This document shows, piece by piece, positions 40,446 to 49,222 of a stretch of 50,093 bases of DNA. Under the pieces are notes generated by a model. That model made no database searches and was not told the origin of the DNA. It saw only the letters and a list, made by a program, of their open reading frames with translations. A program made the position numbers and the translations under genes. The DNA is from Candidatus Poribacteria bacterium (GTDB lineage Bacteria; Poribacteria; WGA-4E; WGA-3G): the NCBI GenBank assembly GCA_022819945.1, contig JAJEGI010000061.1, positions 1 to 50,093 of the forward strand, written 5' to 3'. How positions within the stretch are numbered: the first letter of the stretch is position 1; every line of letters starts with the position of its first letter.

Positions 40446-41063
40446 TCAGTTTTCAGTTGTCGGTTTCTCACTGTCAGTTGATGTGCGACGCTTGATCAGC
40501 ATCCCAATTATAGGGATAGCAAGTGAAACGATGAGAAGGATGATTAGGTAGCGCGTTGGGATCTGGAATTGGTCTCCGATGACGGCTATCAGGTAATAGC
40601 GCGGGAAACGTCCGAGCAAAACTGCTAAGAGATACAAGGAGAGATTGTAGCGTATGAGAATCGCAGCGAATCGGAAAGGTTCAAAGGGGATCGGTGTGAA
40701 TCCTGTAAAAACTAAGCACACGAATGCCGCGCGGTGAAAGTAGTAGGAGAACCGTTGGAAGACGCTGTTGGTTTCGACTCGCTGCTGGAGTTCAGTTTTT
40801 GAAAAAAGCCAAAGCAGTAAGTGGTATTCCACAAATGCAGCGATACAATTCCCAATCGCGCCAGCGAGAGCAACGATGCTCGGATCAAAGACCTTTCCAA
40901 GCGCGATGACATACGGCGGTGTCGGCAGTGGTATTAGCGTGCATGCGATGCTCATATACCCAAAAAAACCGATCAACTGACTGTAGCGGCTGCCTTTGAG
41001 AAAGACATATCCCAATGCGAGTGAGAGGGTGATTCCAATTGCCGTGAGAATCCATTTTCTCAT
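40446..41063 (-). CDS. VTT-domain (DedA/YqaA-like) membrane protein
   Basis: A 205-residue protein with about five hydrophobic segments. The core PLPTPPYVIALGKVFDPSIVALAGAIGNCIAAFVEY is the YqaA/SNARE-associated (VTT) reentrant helix region, and FTGFTPIPFEPFRFAA with GRFPRYYLIAVIGDQ follows in the family order. VTT proteins are linked to lipid scrambling or undecaprenyl-phosphate flipping in some members. The C-terminal dozen residues (TSTDSEKPTTEN) are translated from a CAGTT-type repeat and are probably an accidental tail. The ribosome site is weak. It is the last gene of a five-gene minus-strand group. Confidence 0.85.
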   Translation of the reverse strand: MRKWILTAIGITLSLALGYVFLKGSRYSQLIGFFGYMSIACTLIPLPTPPYVIALGKVFDPSIVALAGAIGNCIAAFVEYHLLLWLFSKTELQQRVETNSVFQRFSYYFHRAAFVCLVFTGFTPIPFEPFRFAAILIRYNLSLYLLAVLLGRFPRYYLIAVIGDQFQIPTRYLIILLIVSLAIPIIGMLIKRRTSTDSEKPTTEN

Positions 41064-41113
41064 AGGTTGCGTTGTAGGGACAAGAACATTGATGTCGGTA
41101 TCTGCTTCAAGAT

Positions 41114-41599
41114 TTAAGTCGGTTCGGATACAATAGCGATATTCTTTGGTCCCTTGAAGTCGAGTTCAATACGCTCAAACTCGACTGAATGCCGTTGATA
41201 GAAGTCCTCTATTGCCTCTAATAACGCATACTGTCCGCGACGCTGTTCATCCCAGAAGTTGCAGCACGGAATTATTACGGCGGGCCGTACGAGTGCTGCC
41301 TCTCCTAATTGACGCAGTGCGCCATCCGGGTGGAGTCCAATCAATAGGTCATAGTAATCCGCCATCTCAGGATCAAACTGCTCAGGACGATGATCAATAC
41401 CATTGAGCACGGTGCGTCGCGGGTCAATGAGTTCGCATGTGAAATTCTTCTTTTTTGCGAGAAGACGCGTCAATATACCCTTGCCACCAGCGACATCGGC
41501 GATATAGTGGATCGTGTTGCCATAGCGTGCGACGATGAAGTCTGCGACCACTTCAAACCGCTGTGGATCGCCGTGTACCAAATGCTGTCTTCTGCTCAT
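41114..41599 (-). CDS. Class I SAM methyltransferase-like protein
   Basis: A 161-residue protein from the ATG at 41597-41599, which overlaps the upstream M29 stop codon (ATGA). The first motif IADVAGGKGILTRLLA is a modified SAM-binding GxGxG loop, followed by CELIDPRRTVLN (acidic strand-end residue) and YDLLIGLHPDGA. It is short for a methyltransferase and may have lost parts of the fold, or act on a partner. PAVIIPCCNFWDE is reminiscent of the CCHxxC-free DUF2431/RlmJ-like group, but I cannot assign a substrate. Confidence 0.7.
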   Translation of the reverse strand: MSRRQHLVHGDPQRFEVVADFIVARYGNTIHYIADVAGGKGILTRLLAKKKNFTCELIDPRRTVLNGIDHRPEQFDPEMADYYDLLIGLHPDGALRQLGEAALVRPAVIIPCCNFWDEQRRGQYALLEAIEDFYQRHSVEFERIELDFKGPKNIAIVSEPT

Positions 41600-42705
41600 T
41601 TTAGATTCTCCGGATTTAAAGCCTCCAATGCCGGATGGACAAACCTTCCGTCCTTCCGAATCAGGTTTCCGTCGAAATACATTTCGCCGCCGTGTTCCGG
41701 TGTCTGAATCATCACCATATCCCAATGGACAGCGGATCGTACTCCGTTATCCGCTTCTTCATAAGCCTGACCGGGTGTGAAATGAAAAGAACCTGCGATC
41801 TTCTCATCGAACAGAATATCGAGCATCGGATTTGTGATGTACGGATTGAACGCAATAGCAAACTCGCCGATATAGCGCGCGCCTTCATCTGTATCAAGGA
41901 TATTATTGAGTTTTTCAGTATCATTCGCCGATGCCTCAACGATTTTGCCATTTTCAAAGCGGAGTCGGATGTCCGTAAAAGTCGTTCCCTGATAGATTGT
42001 AGGTGTATTGAAATGGATAGTGCCGTTGACTGAATTTCGCACAGGGGAAGTGAAACATTCACCGTCAGGTATATTATATTCACCTGCACACGGGATAACG
42101 GGGATGTCCTTGATACTGAACCGCAGATCAGTATCCTCACCGACGATGTGGACTTCATCCGTTTCTTCCATTAAGGACTTCAGGGGTACCATCGCCTGTT
42201 CCATTCGGCTGTAGTCGAGCGTGCAAACATTGAAATAGTAATCTTCAAATGCCTCTGTACTCATCTTTGCCTGCTGCGCCATCGCGGGGTGGGGCCATCG
42301 TAGGACAACCCATTTTGTGTGTGGCACACGGATATCATTGAGGGGTCGGAGCCAATTCTTTTGGTAGCGTTGTATCGCTTCCGACGGGACATCAGACATC
42401 TCCGTAATATTGTGGCTACCACGGATACCGATATACGCCTGTACCTTTTTCATACGATATATTTCGTATTCGCCAATCAACTTTATGCCGGCATCGTCTC
42501 CGCCGAGAATGATTTCACGTTGGATGCGGTTCTGCTTGAGTTCAACGAGCGGAATCCCGCCTGCTTTCCGCACGGCGCGAATGAGGGCAATAACCATCTC
42601 CTGTGGGATGTCAATACCTTCGATGAGGACAAATTCACCGGGTTGGATTTTCGTGGAATGGGTTGTGAGAACGTTTGCGAGTTCATCAAGTCGTGGGTCG
42701 TGCAT
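41596..42705 (-). CDS. M29-family aminopeptidase
   Basis: A 369-residue metallo-aminopeptidase of the AmpS/AmpT type. GAGGTAA precedes the ATG at 42703-42705; an in-frame ATG at 42732 is rejected. The family metal ligands appear in order: Glu in IPDGECFTSP, Glu in YIGEFAIAFNP, His in GSFHFTPG, and His-x-Asp in SAVHWDMVM. The N-terminal region (GEFVLIEGIDIPQEMVIAL, RAGGIPLVEL-type here KAGGIPLVEL) is also typical. These enzymes are usually cytoplasmic dimers with two metal ions that trim peptide N-termini. It overlaps the downstream methyltransferase-like gene. Confidence 0.92.
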   Translation of the reverse strand: MHDPRLDELANVLTTHSTKIQPGEFVLIEGIDIPQEMVIALIRAVRKAGGIPLVELKQNRIQREIILGGDDAGIKLIGEYEIYRMKKVQAYIGIRGSHNITEMSDVPSEAIQRYQKNWLRPLNDIRVPHTKWVVLRWPHPAMAQQAKMSTEAFEDYYFNVCTLDYSRMEQAMVPLKSLMEETDEVHIVGEDTDLRFSIKDIPVIPCAGEYNIPDGECFTSPVRNSVNGTIHFNTPTIYQGTTFTDIRLRFENGKIVEASANDTEKLNNILDTDEGARYIGEFAIAFNPYITNPMLDILFDEKIAGSFHFTPGQAYEEADNGVRSAVHWDMVMIQTPEHGGEMYFDGNLIRKDGRFVHPALEALNPENLK

Positions 42706-42768
42706 ATTTACCTCGAAATTGGAAATAATCAATATGTAAAAAATTAAAAGCGAGTTTCGTAAAAGGTT

Positions 42769-43362
42769 TCAACTTTCAACACCGTTTGCTCGATTTACAA
42801 AGTTTTTCTGCATATTATCAGCGAGTGATAGCCACCACGTTTCATCTGCGTTGGCACGCAGGACATGTGTATTGTGAGGCGTATCATTCGCGCCTAACCC
42901 TTTTTCAATTATCTGTGTGTTTGCGTCGCGTTCCAATAATTTTGCAATTGTATGTTCCAAGCGTGTAGGAGAACGAATTGCGATAACGTTGACAATCTCA
43001 GTTAATTGTAAGTCCAACAGAAAATCGATATTCCAGAACAATTTTTTGCCGTTTTTGGGTAACGGGTCAGGCGGTCCCAAGCCGCAATCAAGGAATTGCT
43101 TTACCATTGTTTCTCGGATAGCGTGCGGTGGTTTATCGCCACGCCGCGTTGCGTGTCGAACAAGCCGTCGTGCCAGCGAGGTGGCACCTTTTTTTGAAAG
43201 CGCGGAACCGACATAAGTATAGTCGCCAGCAGGCAGTGAAATCGGTTTCCCTTTCTTGAACCTCCCGAATTGTAACGTGGTGTCCTCTTTGAGGCGAATC
43301 CGCAGGATATAGGTGCCAGCCTGCGAATCATCACCGATAATAAGGATGCTCGGAATTTTCAT
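42769..43362 (-). CDS. DUF123 (GIY-YIG superfamily) protein
   Basis: A 197-residue protein with the DUF123 pattern: GTYILRIRL, GRFKKGKPISLPAGDYTYVGSA, SLARRLVRH and FWNIDFLLDL. The GDYTYVGSA segment corresponds to the GIY-YIG core, so a nuclease-type fold is likely, although many members are uncharacterised and often fused to endonuclease III. The C-terminal 60 residues are less conserved. It lies eight bases after the PepE-like gene. Confidence 0.85.
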   Translation of the reverse strand: MKIPSILIIGDDSQAGTYILRIRLKEDTTLQFGRFKKGKPISLPAGDYTYVGSALSKKGATSLARRLVRHATRRGDKPPHAIRETMVKQFLDCGLGPPDPLPKNGKKLFWNIDFLLDLQLTEIVNVIAIRSPTRLEHTIAKLLERDANTQIIEKGLGANDTPHNTHVLRANADETWWLSLADNMQKNFVNRANGVES

Positions 43363-43370
43363 GGGACTGC

Positions 43371-44120
43371 TTATTTCCGCTGCAAGAGATTGGTTAAAGG
43401 CATATATTCATTATCTTGCGGTAATTCCGAAATAACGGCACGCCCGCTACGCTTGAAGAGTTTGTACGCCTTTGCATTCGGGTTGGAGGTTAGGATACGG
43501 TAATGATCCCCGACAATCTCAATCGCTGCGTTGTTGTCACAGGCGATTCCGATGCCACCGCGTTTCGCAATCATCTCGGAAAAACCCGCTTCCCGCTTCT
43601 CAAAGTGATAATGCGGACAATAGATAGCATTGACGAATCCCAATCCAGTAACACGGATATAGTTCCACTCTGAGTTGCTGGAGAAGGAGCGAGAATCACT
43701 GTGACCGTATTTGAACCAGCAAATTGCTCCTGCACTGATACCCGACAAGACAATACCACGGGACGCAGCTTCCGCTAACGCCGTATCTAACCCCAACCGC
43801 CGCCATATTTTCATCATTCTATAGGTGTTTCCACCGCCAACATAAATCAGGTCTGAATCTAATACCAACGCCGACATCTCTTCAAACGTAGGCGGATTTT
43901 GAATGAGGGTGAGCGTGCGCGTTTGACATCCGTATTGCTCGCCGTAGCACGCCTCAAAAGTCTTCACGTATCCAGGGGCCTCGCCACTGGCAGTTGGAAT
44001 GAAAAGTGCCTTTGGTCGTGTTTTACCTGTCAATTCGACAATGCGTTTGTCGATCGCTGCGGTTTCCTGCATTCCTATTTCTCCGCCACCGATTGCAACG
44101 ATCTTTCGTGTTGTTTTCAT
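43371..44120 (-). CDS. Peptidase E-like (S51) protein
   Basis: A 249-residue protein from the ATG at 44118-44120, with AGAGGTAA just upstream; the much longer in-frame extension to 44267 is untranslated leader. IVAIGGGEIG starts the Rossmann-like GATase1 fold, VGGGNTYRMM follows, and LSGISAGAICWF contains nucleophile Ser129 in G-x-S-A-G. YCPHYHFEKRE supplies the likely catalytic His. PepE cleaves N-terminal Asp dipeptides, but related proteins act as cyanophycinases, so the substrate is open. First gene of a five-gene minus-strand group. Confidence 0.9.
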   Translation of the reverse strand: MKTTRKIVAIGGGEIGMQETAAIDKRIVELTGKTRPKALFIPTASGEAPGYVKTFEACYGEQYGCQTRTLTLIQNPPTFEEMSALVLDSDLIYVGGGNTYRMMKIWRRLGLDTALAEAASRGIVLSGISAGAICWFKYGHSDSRSFSSNSEWNYIRVTGLGFVNAIYCPHYHFEKREAGFSEMIAKRGGIGIACDNNAAIEIVGDHYRILTSNPNAKAYKLFKRSGRAVISELPQDNEYMPLTNLLQRK

Positions 44121-44244
44121 CAAATTACCTCTGAAACGATTTCCTATCACCAAACCGAGTTTCGATACACCAGTTGTAAAAATAATAACAGAGTTTAAAA
44201 ATAAAGTCAAAAAACAATCAAGCGTCTGTGCAAAATTTTGTGCA

Positions 44245-44273
44245 TTGAAACAAAAACGAAAATCCATTAGAAT
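44245..44273 (+). promoter_or_regulatory. Strong candidate sigma-70 promoter of the membrane protein gene
   Basis: TTGAAA (44245-44250) and TAGAAT (44268-44273) are exactly 17 bases apart, each matching consensus at five of six positions. Predicted start near 44280. The 44121-44326 space is the divergent promoter region shared with the PepE-like gene. Confidence 0.65.
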
Positions 44274-44326
44274 AGGGTTTAGCAGAATTGAAAAAGCAAA
44301 CGGACACTAATGGGGTCAAAAAGGTA

Positions 44327-46420
44327 ATGAAAGCACGTCTATTATCTGTTGGATATATCACGGTCATTGTGATGCTGGTGCTACATCTTCTGCCGGTCTG
44401 GGGTTTCAAGTATTTTCCGACGCAGGACGGAGCGAGCCATATCTACAACTCTTATGTTGTGAAGGAGTACCACAATCACGAAAACTACCGGTTGCGCGAA
44501 GTCTACGAACTGAACGCCACTGTCTTCCCGAACTGGACATCCCACGCACTTCTCCTGTTATTGTTATACATCTTTCCGCCACTCGTTTGCGAAAAGATCG
44601 TGCTGACCCTCTGCATCGGTCTTTTACCGCTCTCCCTTTTGTATTTCCTCAACAGTATCCAGAAGAGAAATATAGTCTTCGGGCTGCTTGGGTTTCTCTT
44701 CGCCTACAACTACCTGCTCCACATGGGGTTTTACAACTTTGTCCTCAGCATGTCCCTGTTTTTCTTCACGCTTGGCTACTGGTGGCGAGTCAAAGATAAA
44801 CTCGGATTGATCAACATCGTGGTCATATACGTCCTGCTGCTGGTGACCTATCTCACGCACTATCATTCTTATGCGTTGTTGATCATGTCGCTGACGTTCT
44901 TCGCGCTTTACGGATCGATGTACGATGCCCTACGTGGGATGTGGGGTTATAAGGAGACTTCACAGCCACTGGCGCAGCGTTTTAAGGATGGTTTGACGCA
45001 GCTCAAACCGGCGTTGGCTTTCGTAGGGAGCCTTATACCGGCGTACTTTATCCTATTCTCCTACTATTTCTACCTCACTAACGCTCACGGAGATGAGGGT
45101 AACCATAAGGGTTTTGATTGGCTAAATGACTACTTCTTTGGCATGAAATCTCTTGTCTCTTTTCGAGACGATCACATACTGATTGGACGGGTGTTGCTGG
45201 TCTTTTTTGCTATTGCCTTTGTCCTCACAGTTATCAATAGAATCTGGCAGTGCTATCAATTCCGTGAATCAGAGGAATGGAAAGAGACAGGCGAACGGTC
45301 CTGGATGCGCATTGTGACACAGATGGATGGGTTTTTGATCATGGCAGTCCTCATCACTGCGATGTATTTCATAGCCCCGTGGTCCGGTTACAGCGGCGGT
45401 TGGATAAACGATCGGTTTCATCTGTACATATTCCTCGTATTGCTCCCGTTTTTCGCTGTCAACGTGCATCGCTACGCAAATTATGGAGTGGCAGGGATCA
45501 TCATCGTCCTATCCTTATGGCATCTCGGCTACAACGTCCACACGTATGCCATGCTCAATCGAGACATCGCCAACGCGCTCTCATTGGAAGGCATGGATGA
45601 AAAAGATACGATCCTCATGAGCACACCCGGGGAATGGGGCGGTTTTTCAGATTCGCTCGGTTTTACACCCAAATACGTTGAACCGTTCGGGCACATCGAG
45701 TGTCTGTTGGCAACGCATAAGGGAATCGGTTACCTCAATAACTATGAGGCGAATACGGATCATTTCCCGCTGCAATACAAGGAAAAGGAACTTCCTGCTG
45801 ATTACGCTATTATATGGCGGACAGAATACGGTGATGTCGCTGGTTTGGAAGAAGAATACGAACTCCTTGATTCTAACGACTATAACCGACTCTATCGCCG
45901 TAAGCGCGCAGCACCTGATAATCAGATGTGGAATGGGAAAACCACTATCACTTTTGATATGCAATCCGAAGATGAACAGGTTGCACCGGAACATATCGCC
46001 GTATATACGGATACGGTTTACGCTGACGGGAAATACGGCTGGCTAACGGAATCAGAACGGGAAGGCTTTGCAAACGGATCTGGAGTTCCGCAGCCCTACG
46101 AGGATAGCATTTGGGGAACGGAAGATGGCGTTTTCCGAGTAGCGCTTCCGAATGGTACTTATGAAATAACATGCTATTTCAGTGCAAGCGAATCTGAGCC
46201 GTTAGAGATAAACCTCATTGCGGGCGGAGAGAAACAGATTCAACGACTGCGGATACCTGTAAGAAACGGGACAGTTGAAAGACGTTACAACATCACGGTT
46301 ACGGATGAACATCTGACGCAGGTAATCTATACTCGTGGAAAAGGTGAATATAAAAGGTGGGGTTGGAGCGGTTTTACCATCCAATCGACCGATGGCGGAC
46401 CGAACTTCCGTCTTCCGTGA
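44327..46420 (+). CDS. Large multi-pass membrane protein with C-terminal malectin/galactose-binding-like domain
   Basis: A 697-residue protein. I choose ATG 44327; the TTG at 44288 is only a few bases from the predicted transcription start. About ten to twelve hydrophobic segments fill residues 5-430 (ITVIVMLVLHLLPVWGF, LLLLLLYIFPPLV, NIVVIYVLLLVTYL, AFVGSLIPAYFILFSYYFYL and others), resembling GT-C or polysaccharide-polymerase-type membrane proteins; an early PTQDGASHIYNSY motif could be a GT-C-like acidic loop. The final 150 residues (AVYTDTVYADGKYGWL, FRVALPNGTYEITCYFS, RWGWSGFTIQ) look like a malectin or rhamnogalacturonan-esterase-type sugar-binding domain. A role in surface glycan building is inferred, not shown. 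Confidence 0.75.
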   Translation: MKARLLSVGYITVIVMLVLHLLPVWGFKYFPTQDGASHIYNSYVVKEYHNHENYRLREVYELNATVFPNWTSHALLLLLLYIFPPLVCEKIVLTLCIGLLPLSLLYFLNSIQKRNIVFGLLGFLFAYNYLLHMGFYNFVLSMSLFFFTLGYWWRVKDKLGLINIVVIYVLLLVTYLTHYHSYALLIMSLTFFALYGSMYDALRGMWGYKETSQPLAQRFKDGLTQLKPALAFVGSLIPAYFILFSYYFYLTNAHGDEGNHKGFDWLNDYFFGMKSLVSFRDDHILIGRVLLVFFAIAFVLTVINRIWQCYQFRESEEWKETGERSWMRIVTQMDGFLIMAVLITAMYFIAPWSGYSGGWINDRFHLYIFLVLLPFFAVNVHRYANYGVAGIIIVLSLWHLGYNVHTYAMLNRDIANALSLEGMDEKDTILMSTPGEWGGFSDSLGFTPKYVEPFGHIECLLATHKGIGYLNNYEANTDHFPLQYKEKELPADYAIIWRTEYGDVAGLEEEYELLDSNDYNRLYRRKRAAPDNQMWNGKTTITFDMQSEDEQVAPEHIAVYTDTVYADGKYGWLTESEREGFANGSGVPQPYEDSIWGTEDGVFRVALPNGTYEITCYFSASESEPLEINLIAGGEKQIQRLRIPVRNGTVERRYNITVTDEHLTQVIYTRGKGEYKRWGWSGFTIQSTDGGPNFRLP

Positions 46421-46465
46421 AAGATTGATGAATAGTGATTCAGTGGAATGTTTAGTCTTGATGTT

Positions 46466-47260
46466 TTAGGTTAGCGGTCTTCCCCAAGTAACCCTTGCTT
46501 CTAATTGGAAGGTGAGGAACCCTTTATCATCAGCAAAGTCGGACAAGATATGTGATAGTTCGGTATCAAAGGCTCCGACGTTTTCCGATCCCATGTGCTC
46601 TTTGGACATGCTTTGTCTCGAATGAAAGGACTGGACATAGTCTCTAAGTGATTGTGAGAAACTCACCAGTGTTGTCCGTTTATCTCCAATCAGGTATAGA
46701 TGTCCCCTATCTACGAGTTCTTGGATCAGGTCTATTTGCTCATAGTGTCTGCTCGTGGAATATTTACGAATTAATGAAAGCTCTGCGTCATGCCAAGGTG
46801 CTCCAATAGGACGATCCCCATCAATAATTACGAGGTCTCCATCTGTCGTCAGCACCTCTTTGAATCTCGGAAAAACGACCTCCCACGCCATCCAATGAAT
46901 ACTCGCGCCAGCCGTCACCATATCGTAGGGTGGATACAGCTGCACTGTTTCGACAGGTCCATTGATCCATCGGAGGTTTGGATGATCGCCATTCGCGAGT
47001 GATTTTCCGATACGAATCATTTCCTGTGAGAAATCAACTGCATCAACACCGTCTACGTGGTCAACAAGCCTCCGTGCTATTTTTCCGGGACCGCATCCAA
47101 CATCCAAAACGCTTCCTCTCGATTCTCCGAGTAAATTGAGAAGTATCCTATAAGTTTCGTCTGGATAAGGCGGGCGGAGTTGATATGTTTCTGCCAAACT
47201 CCGGTTCTTGAATCGGGATGCATAATCGTCCCAGTATTGTCTTGGTCTTGTAGTTTCCAT
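46466..47260 (-). CDS. Class I SAM-dependent methyltransferase
   Basis: A 264-residue methyltransferase with SAM motif I VLDVGCGPG (51-59), then DGVDAVDFSQEMI (acidic strand-2 residue) and DGDLVIIDGDRP. The N-terminus (YWDDYASRFKNRSLAETYQLRPPYP) resembles UbiE/ubiquinone-type or tocopherol methyltransferase-like groups, but the substrate is unknown. It begins three bases after the trpD stop and has no clear ribosome site, so translation may be coupled to trpD. Confidence 0.85.
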   Translation of the reverse strand: METTRPRQYWDDYASRFKNRSLAETYQLRPPYPDETYRILLNLLGESRGSVLDVGCGPGKIARRLVDHVDGVDAVDFSQEMIRIGKSLANGDHPNLRWINGPVETVQLYPPYDMVTAGASIHWMAWEVVFPRFKEVLTTDGDLVIIDGDRPIGAPWHDAELSLIRKYSTSRHYEQIDLIQELVDRGHLYLIGDKRTTLVSFSQSLRDYVQSFHSRQSMSKEHMGSENVGAFDTELSHILSDFADDKGFLTFQLEARVTWGRPLT

Positions 47261-47263
47261 GTT

Positions 47264-48280
47264 TTAATCTGATCTATTGGATAAACGCTTATATTTAAGG
47301 AATTTCTCTTGAACCAAACCCTTCGCGAAGAGGCTTCTGCTCAGATCAAAGCCTTCCTTGATAGAGTCTGTCCGTCCAAAACAGTAGAAGGCTGCTCCGG
47401 CATTCAGACAGACCAGATCCAAGATTGATTCGGGGGTTTGGTTTCGTAAAAGAGATAGAAAGATTTCGGCATTCTCGTCGTTATCACCGCCTGGAATGGT
47501 GCTGTAGTCCCATTCAGTAATTCCGAAGTCTGAAGGTTTGATGTCATATTCTTTGATTATACCGTCAGTGAGTTCAAATATATGTGTGGGTCCAGCAACT
47601 GAAATCTCATCAATTCCAGGTGCACCGATAACAATTAAGAACCGTTCCCGACCGAGTTGGCGGAGGACTTCTGCCAACTGTCTTCCCATCTTTATATCAA
47701 TTGTCCCAAGGATTTGATATTGCGGATTTGCGGGATTGCATAACGGTGCACTGAGATTAAAAATAGTTCTCCTGTCAGCCATTTGTCTGGCAGTTACAAC
47801 CTTTTTCATCACAGGATGGTATGTGCGAGCAAAGAGAAAACAGACCTTCGTTTTGGCAAAAATGTCTGCTAACCGATTGTCTTCAAAATCGAATTCACAG
47901 CCAAGTGTTTCGAGCAAATCAAAACTTCCGTTCGGTCGCTTTGAACCCTTATTGCCATGTTTGATAACTGGGACACTACCGGCAGCCAAAACAAATGCTG
48001 CAGTTGTAGATACATTGAACCGATTTAAACCGCTACCGCCTGTACCGCATGAATCGATGGCGTTGGAAGGCAGAGGCACGGGTTTCGATTTCGCCAACAA
48101 TGCCCTTGAAAACCCGAGAATCTCATCGGCGGTTTCGCCTTTTTCAGAGAGTGTTATAAGCAGTTCTGCTATTTGTTGGTTCGGTACATCTTTTTCGAGT
48201 ATCGTATTCAAACATTGCTCGGCTTCATCGGATCGGAGCGATTCACCGGTTTTGATTTCGTCAATGTACGCTGAAATCAT
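47264..48280 (-). CDS. trpD: Anthranilate phosphoribosyltransferase
   Basis: A 338-residue enzyme joining anthranilate and PRPP in tryptophan synthesis. The glycine loop DSCGTGGSG (76-84) binds PRPP, NVST (89-92) and KHGN (107-110) are conserved, and FLFARTYHPVMKKV plus the ARQMADRRTIFN segment follow in the family order. The length is normal. GAGAAATC upstream serves as a weak ribosome site. No other trp genes lie beside it; instead it sits between a GNAT acetyltransferase (eight bases away) and a methyltransferase (three bases away), so its use outside tryptophan synthesis is possible. Confidence 0.9.
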   Translation of the reverse strand: MISAYIDEIKTGESLRSDEAEQCLNTILEKDVPNQQIAELLITLSEKGETADEILGFSRALLAKSKPVPLPSNAIDSCGTGGSGLNRFNVSTTAAFVLAAGSVPVIKHGNKGSKRPNGSFDLLETLGCEFDFEDNRLADIFAKTKVCFLFARTYHPVMKKVVTARQMADRRTIFNLSAPLCNPANPQYQILGTIDIKMGRQLAEVLRQLGRERFLIVIGAPGIDEISVAGPTHIFELTDGIIKEYDIKPSDFGITEWDYSTIPGGDNDENAEIFLSLLRNQTPESILDLVCLNAGAAFYCFGRTDSIKEGFDLSRSLFAKGLVQEKFLKYKRLSNRSD

Positions 48281-48288
48281 GATTTCTC

Positions 48289-49152
48289 CTATTCTGAAGG
48301 CAGAAAATCGAGTTCCAACGCATCCCCTATAGGCACGTAACCGATTTTAGTGTAGATGCTATTGGAGGTCGGATTCGACAAATCGGTGTATAGGCTGCAA
48401 AATGAATAGCCGTCCGAGAGTAGTTTCTTCGTCAACAACAAAACACATGAAGTCGCATATCCTTTACCGCGGTGCTCAGGTGGCGTGTACACCAGACCGA
48501 TTGTTGTGCCATTTCTCATCGGACGAGAGACACCGGCAATAGACACTGGACCCTCGTTATCCCAAATGTACAATTCCTGATTCTTGATAAGTTTTTTGGT
48601 ACGACGCTTAGCACTGTCAATACTGACAGGTTCACCTATCACTTCCGAGAGACCGACAATCCATCGCGCCATGAGTGAGTGGTCATCCATCCGGGCGAAA
48701 CGCATCTTGCCCAGTGAAAGCGACAGATTCGCGACGGTTCTCGCTTCAAATACACGCATGCGCTTGTTCAGTTTGGCTGATACACCAATCCTGCCTTCAA
48801 TCCAACAATCAGAAAACGTTTGGGCTTCTGCTGCCGGTCCAACAATCCCCGGTATTGGGACATCAATTCCATATAGATAATCCACGAGACAAACGACAGC
48901 AGCTTGGATGTCCGTGTCAATCCTACTCAAAATGATTTTCTTAGGCGGTGTCATCACTGCGACACCGACGACCCGCCCCTGTTCCAAAACGCTTAATAGA
49001 AGCGGCAATTCAGAGGTGTAATAGTATGGGTCTTCAGCGAGCCTATATGCCAAACCGATAGGTAGATTGTTTTCACTCTCATTCTGTTCTAAGTAGGCTC
49101 CTGAAAGTGAAATAAGCTCGCTTGCGTGGTTATGAGATATTATTTCGATCAT
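48289..49152 (-). CDS. GNAT-family N-acetyltransferase
   Basis: A 287-residue protein. The C-terminal domain (about 150-287) has the acetyl-CoA motif A, VYTPPEHRGKGYATS (Arg228-Gly229-Lys230-Gly231), followed by SNSIYTKIGYVPIGD. The N-terminal 140 residues look like a second, degenerate GNAT-like or accessory lobe. Acceptor unknown. It is transcribed just before trpD with an eight-base gap. No signal peptide, so cytoplasmic. Confidence 0.88.
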   Translation of the reverse strand: MIEIISHNHASELISLSGAYLEQNESENNLPIGLAYRLAEDPYYYTSELPLLLSVLEQGRVVGVAVMTPPKKIILSRIDTDIQAAVVCLVDYLYGIDVPIPGIVGPAAEAQTFSDCWIEGRIGVSAKLNKRMRVFEARTVANLSLSLGKMRFARMDDHSLMARWIVGLSEVIGEPVSIDSAKRRTKKLIKNQELYIWDNEGPVSIAGVSRPMRNGTTIGLVYTPPEHRGKGYATSCVLLLTKKLLSDGYSFCSLYTDLSNPTSNSIYTKIGYVPIGDALELDFLPSE

Positions 49153-49222
49153 TGTTTCTTTGTTTCCTTAAATCGACGTGAAAATACACCGTTGAAGCGA
49201 TCGTTGTGTAGTGTTTGACGCA

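Noticed and set aside
44121..44267. N-terminal extension of the PepE-like protein
   Set aside because: The start at 44120 has a good ribosome site, and the extension does not match the family.
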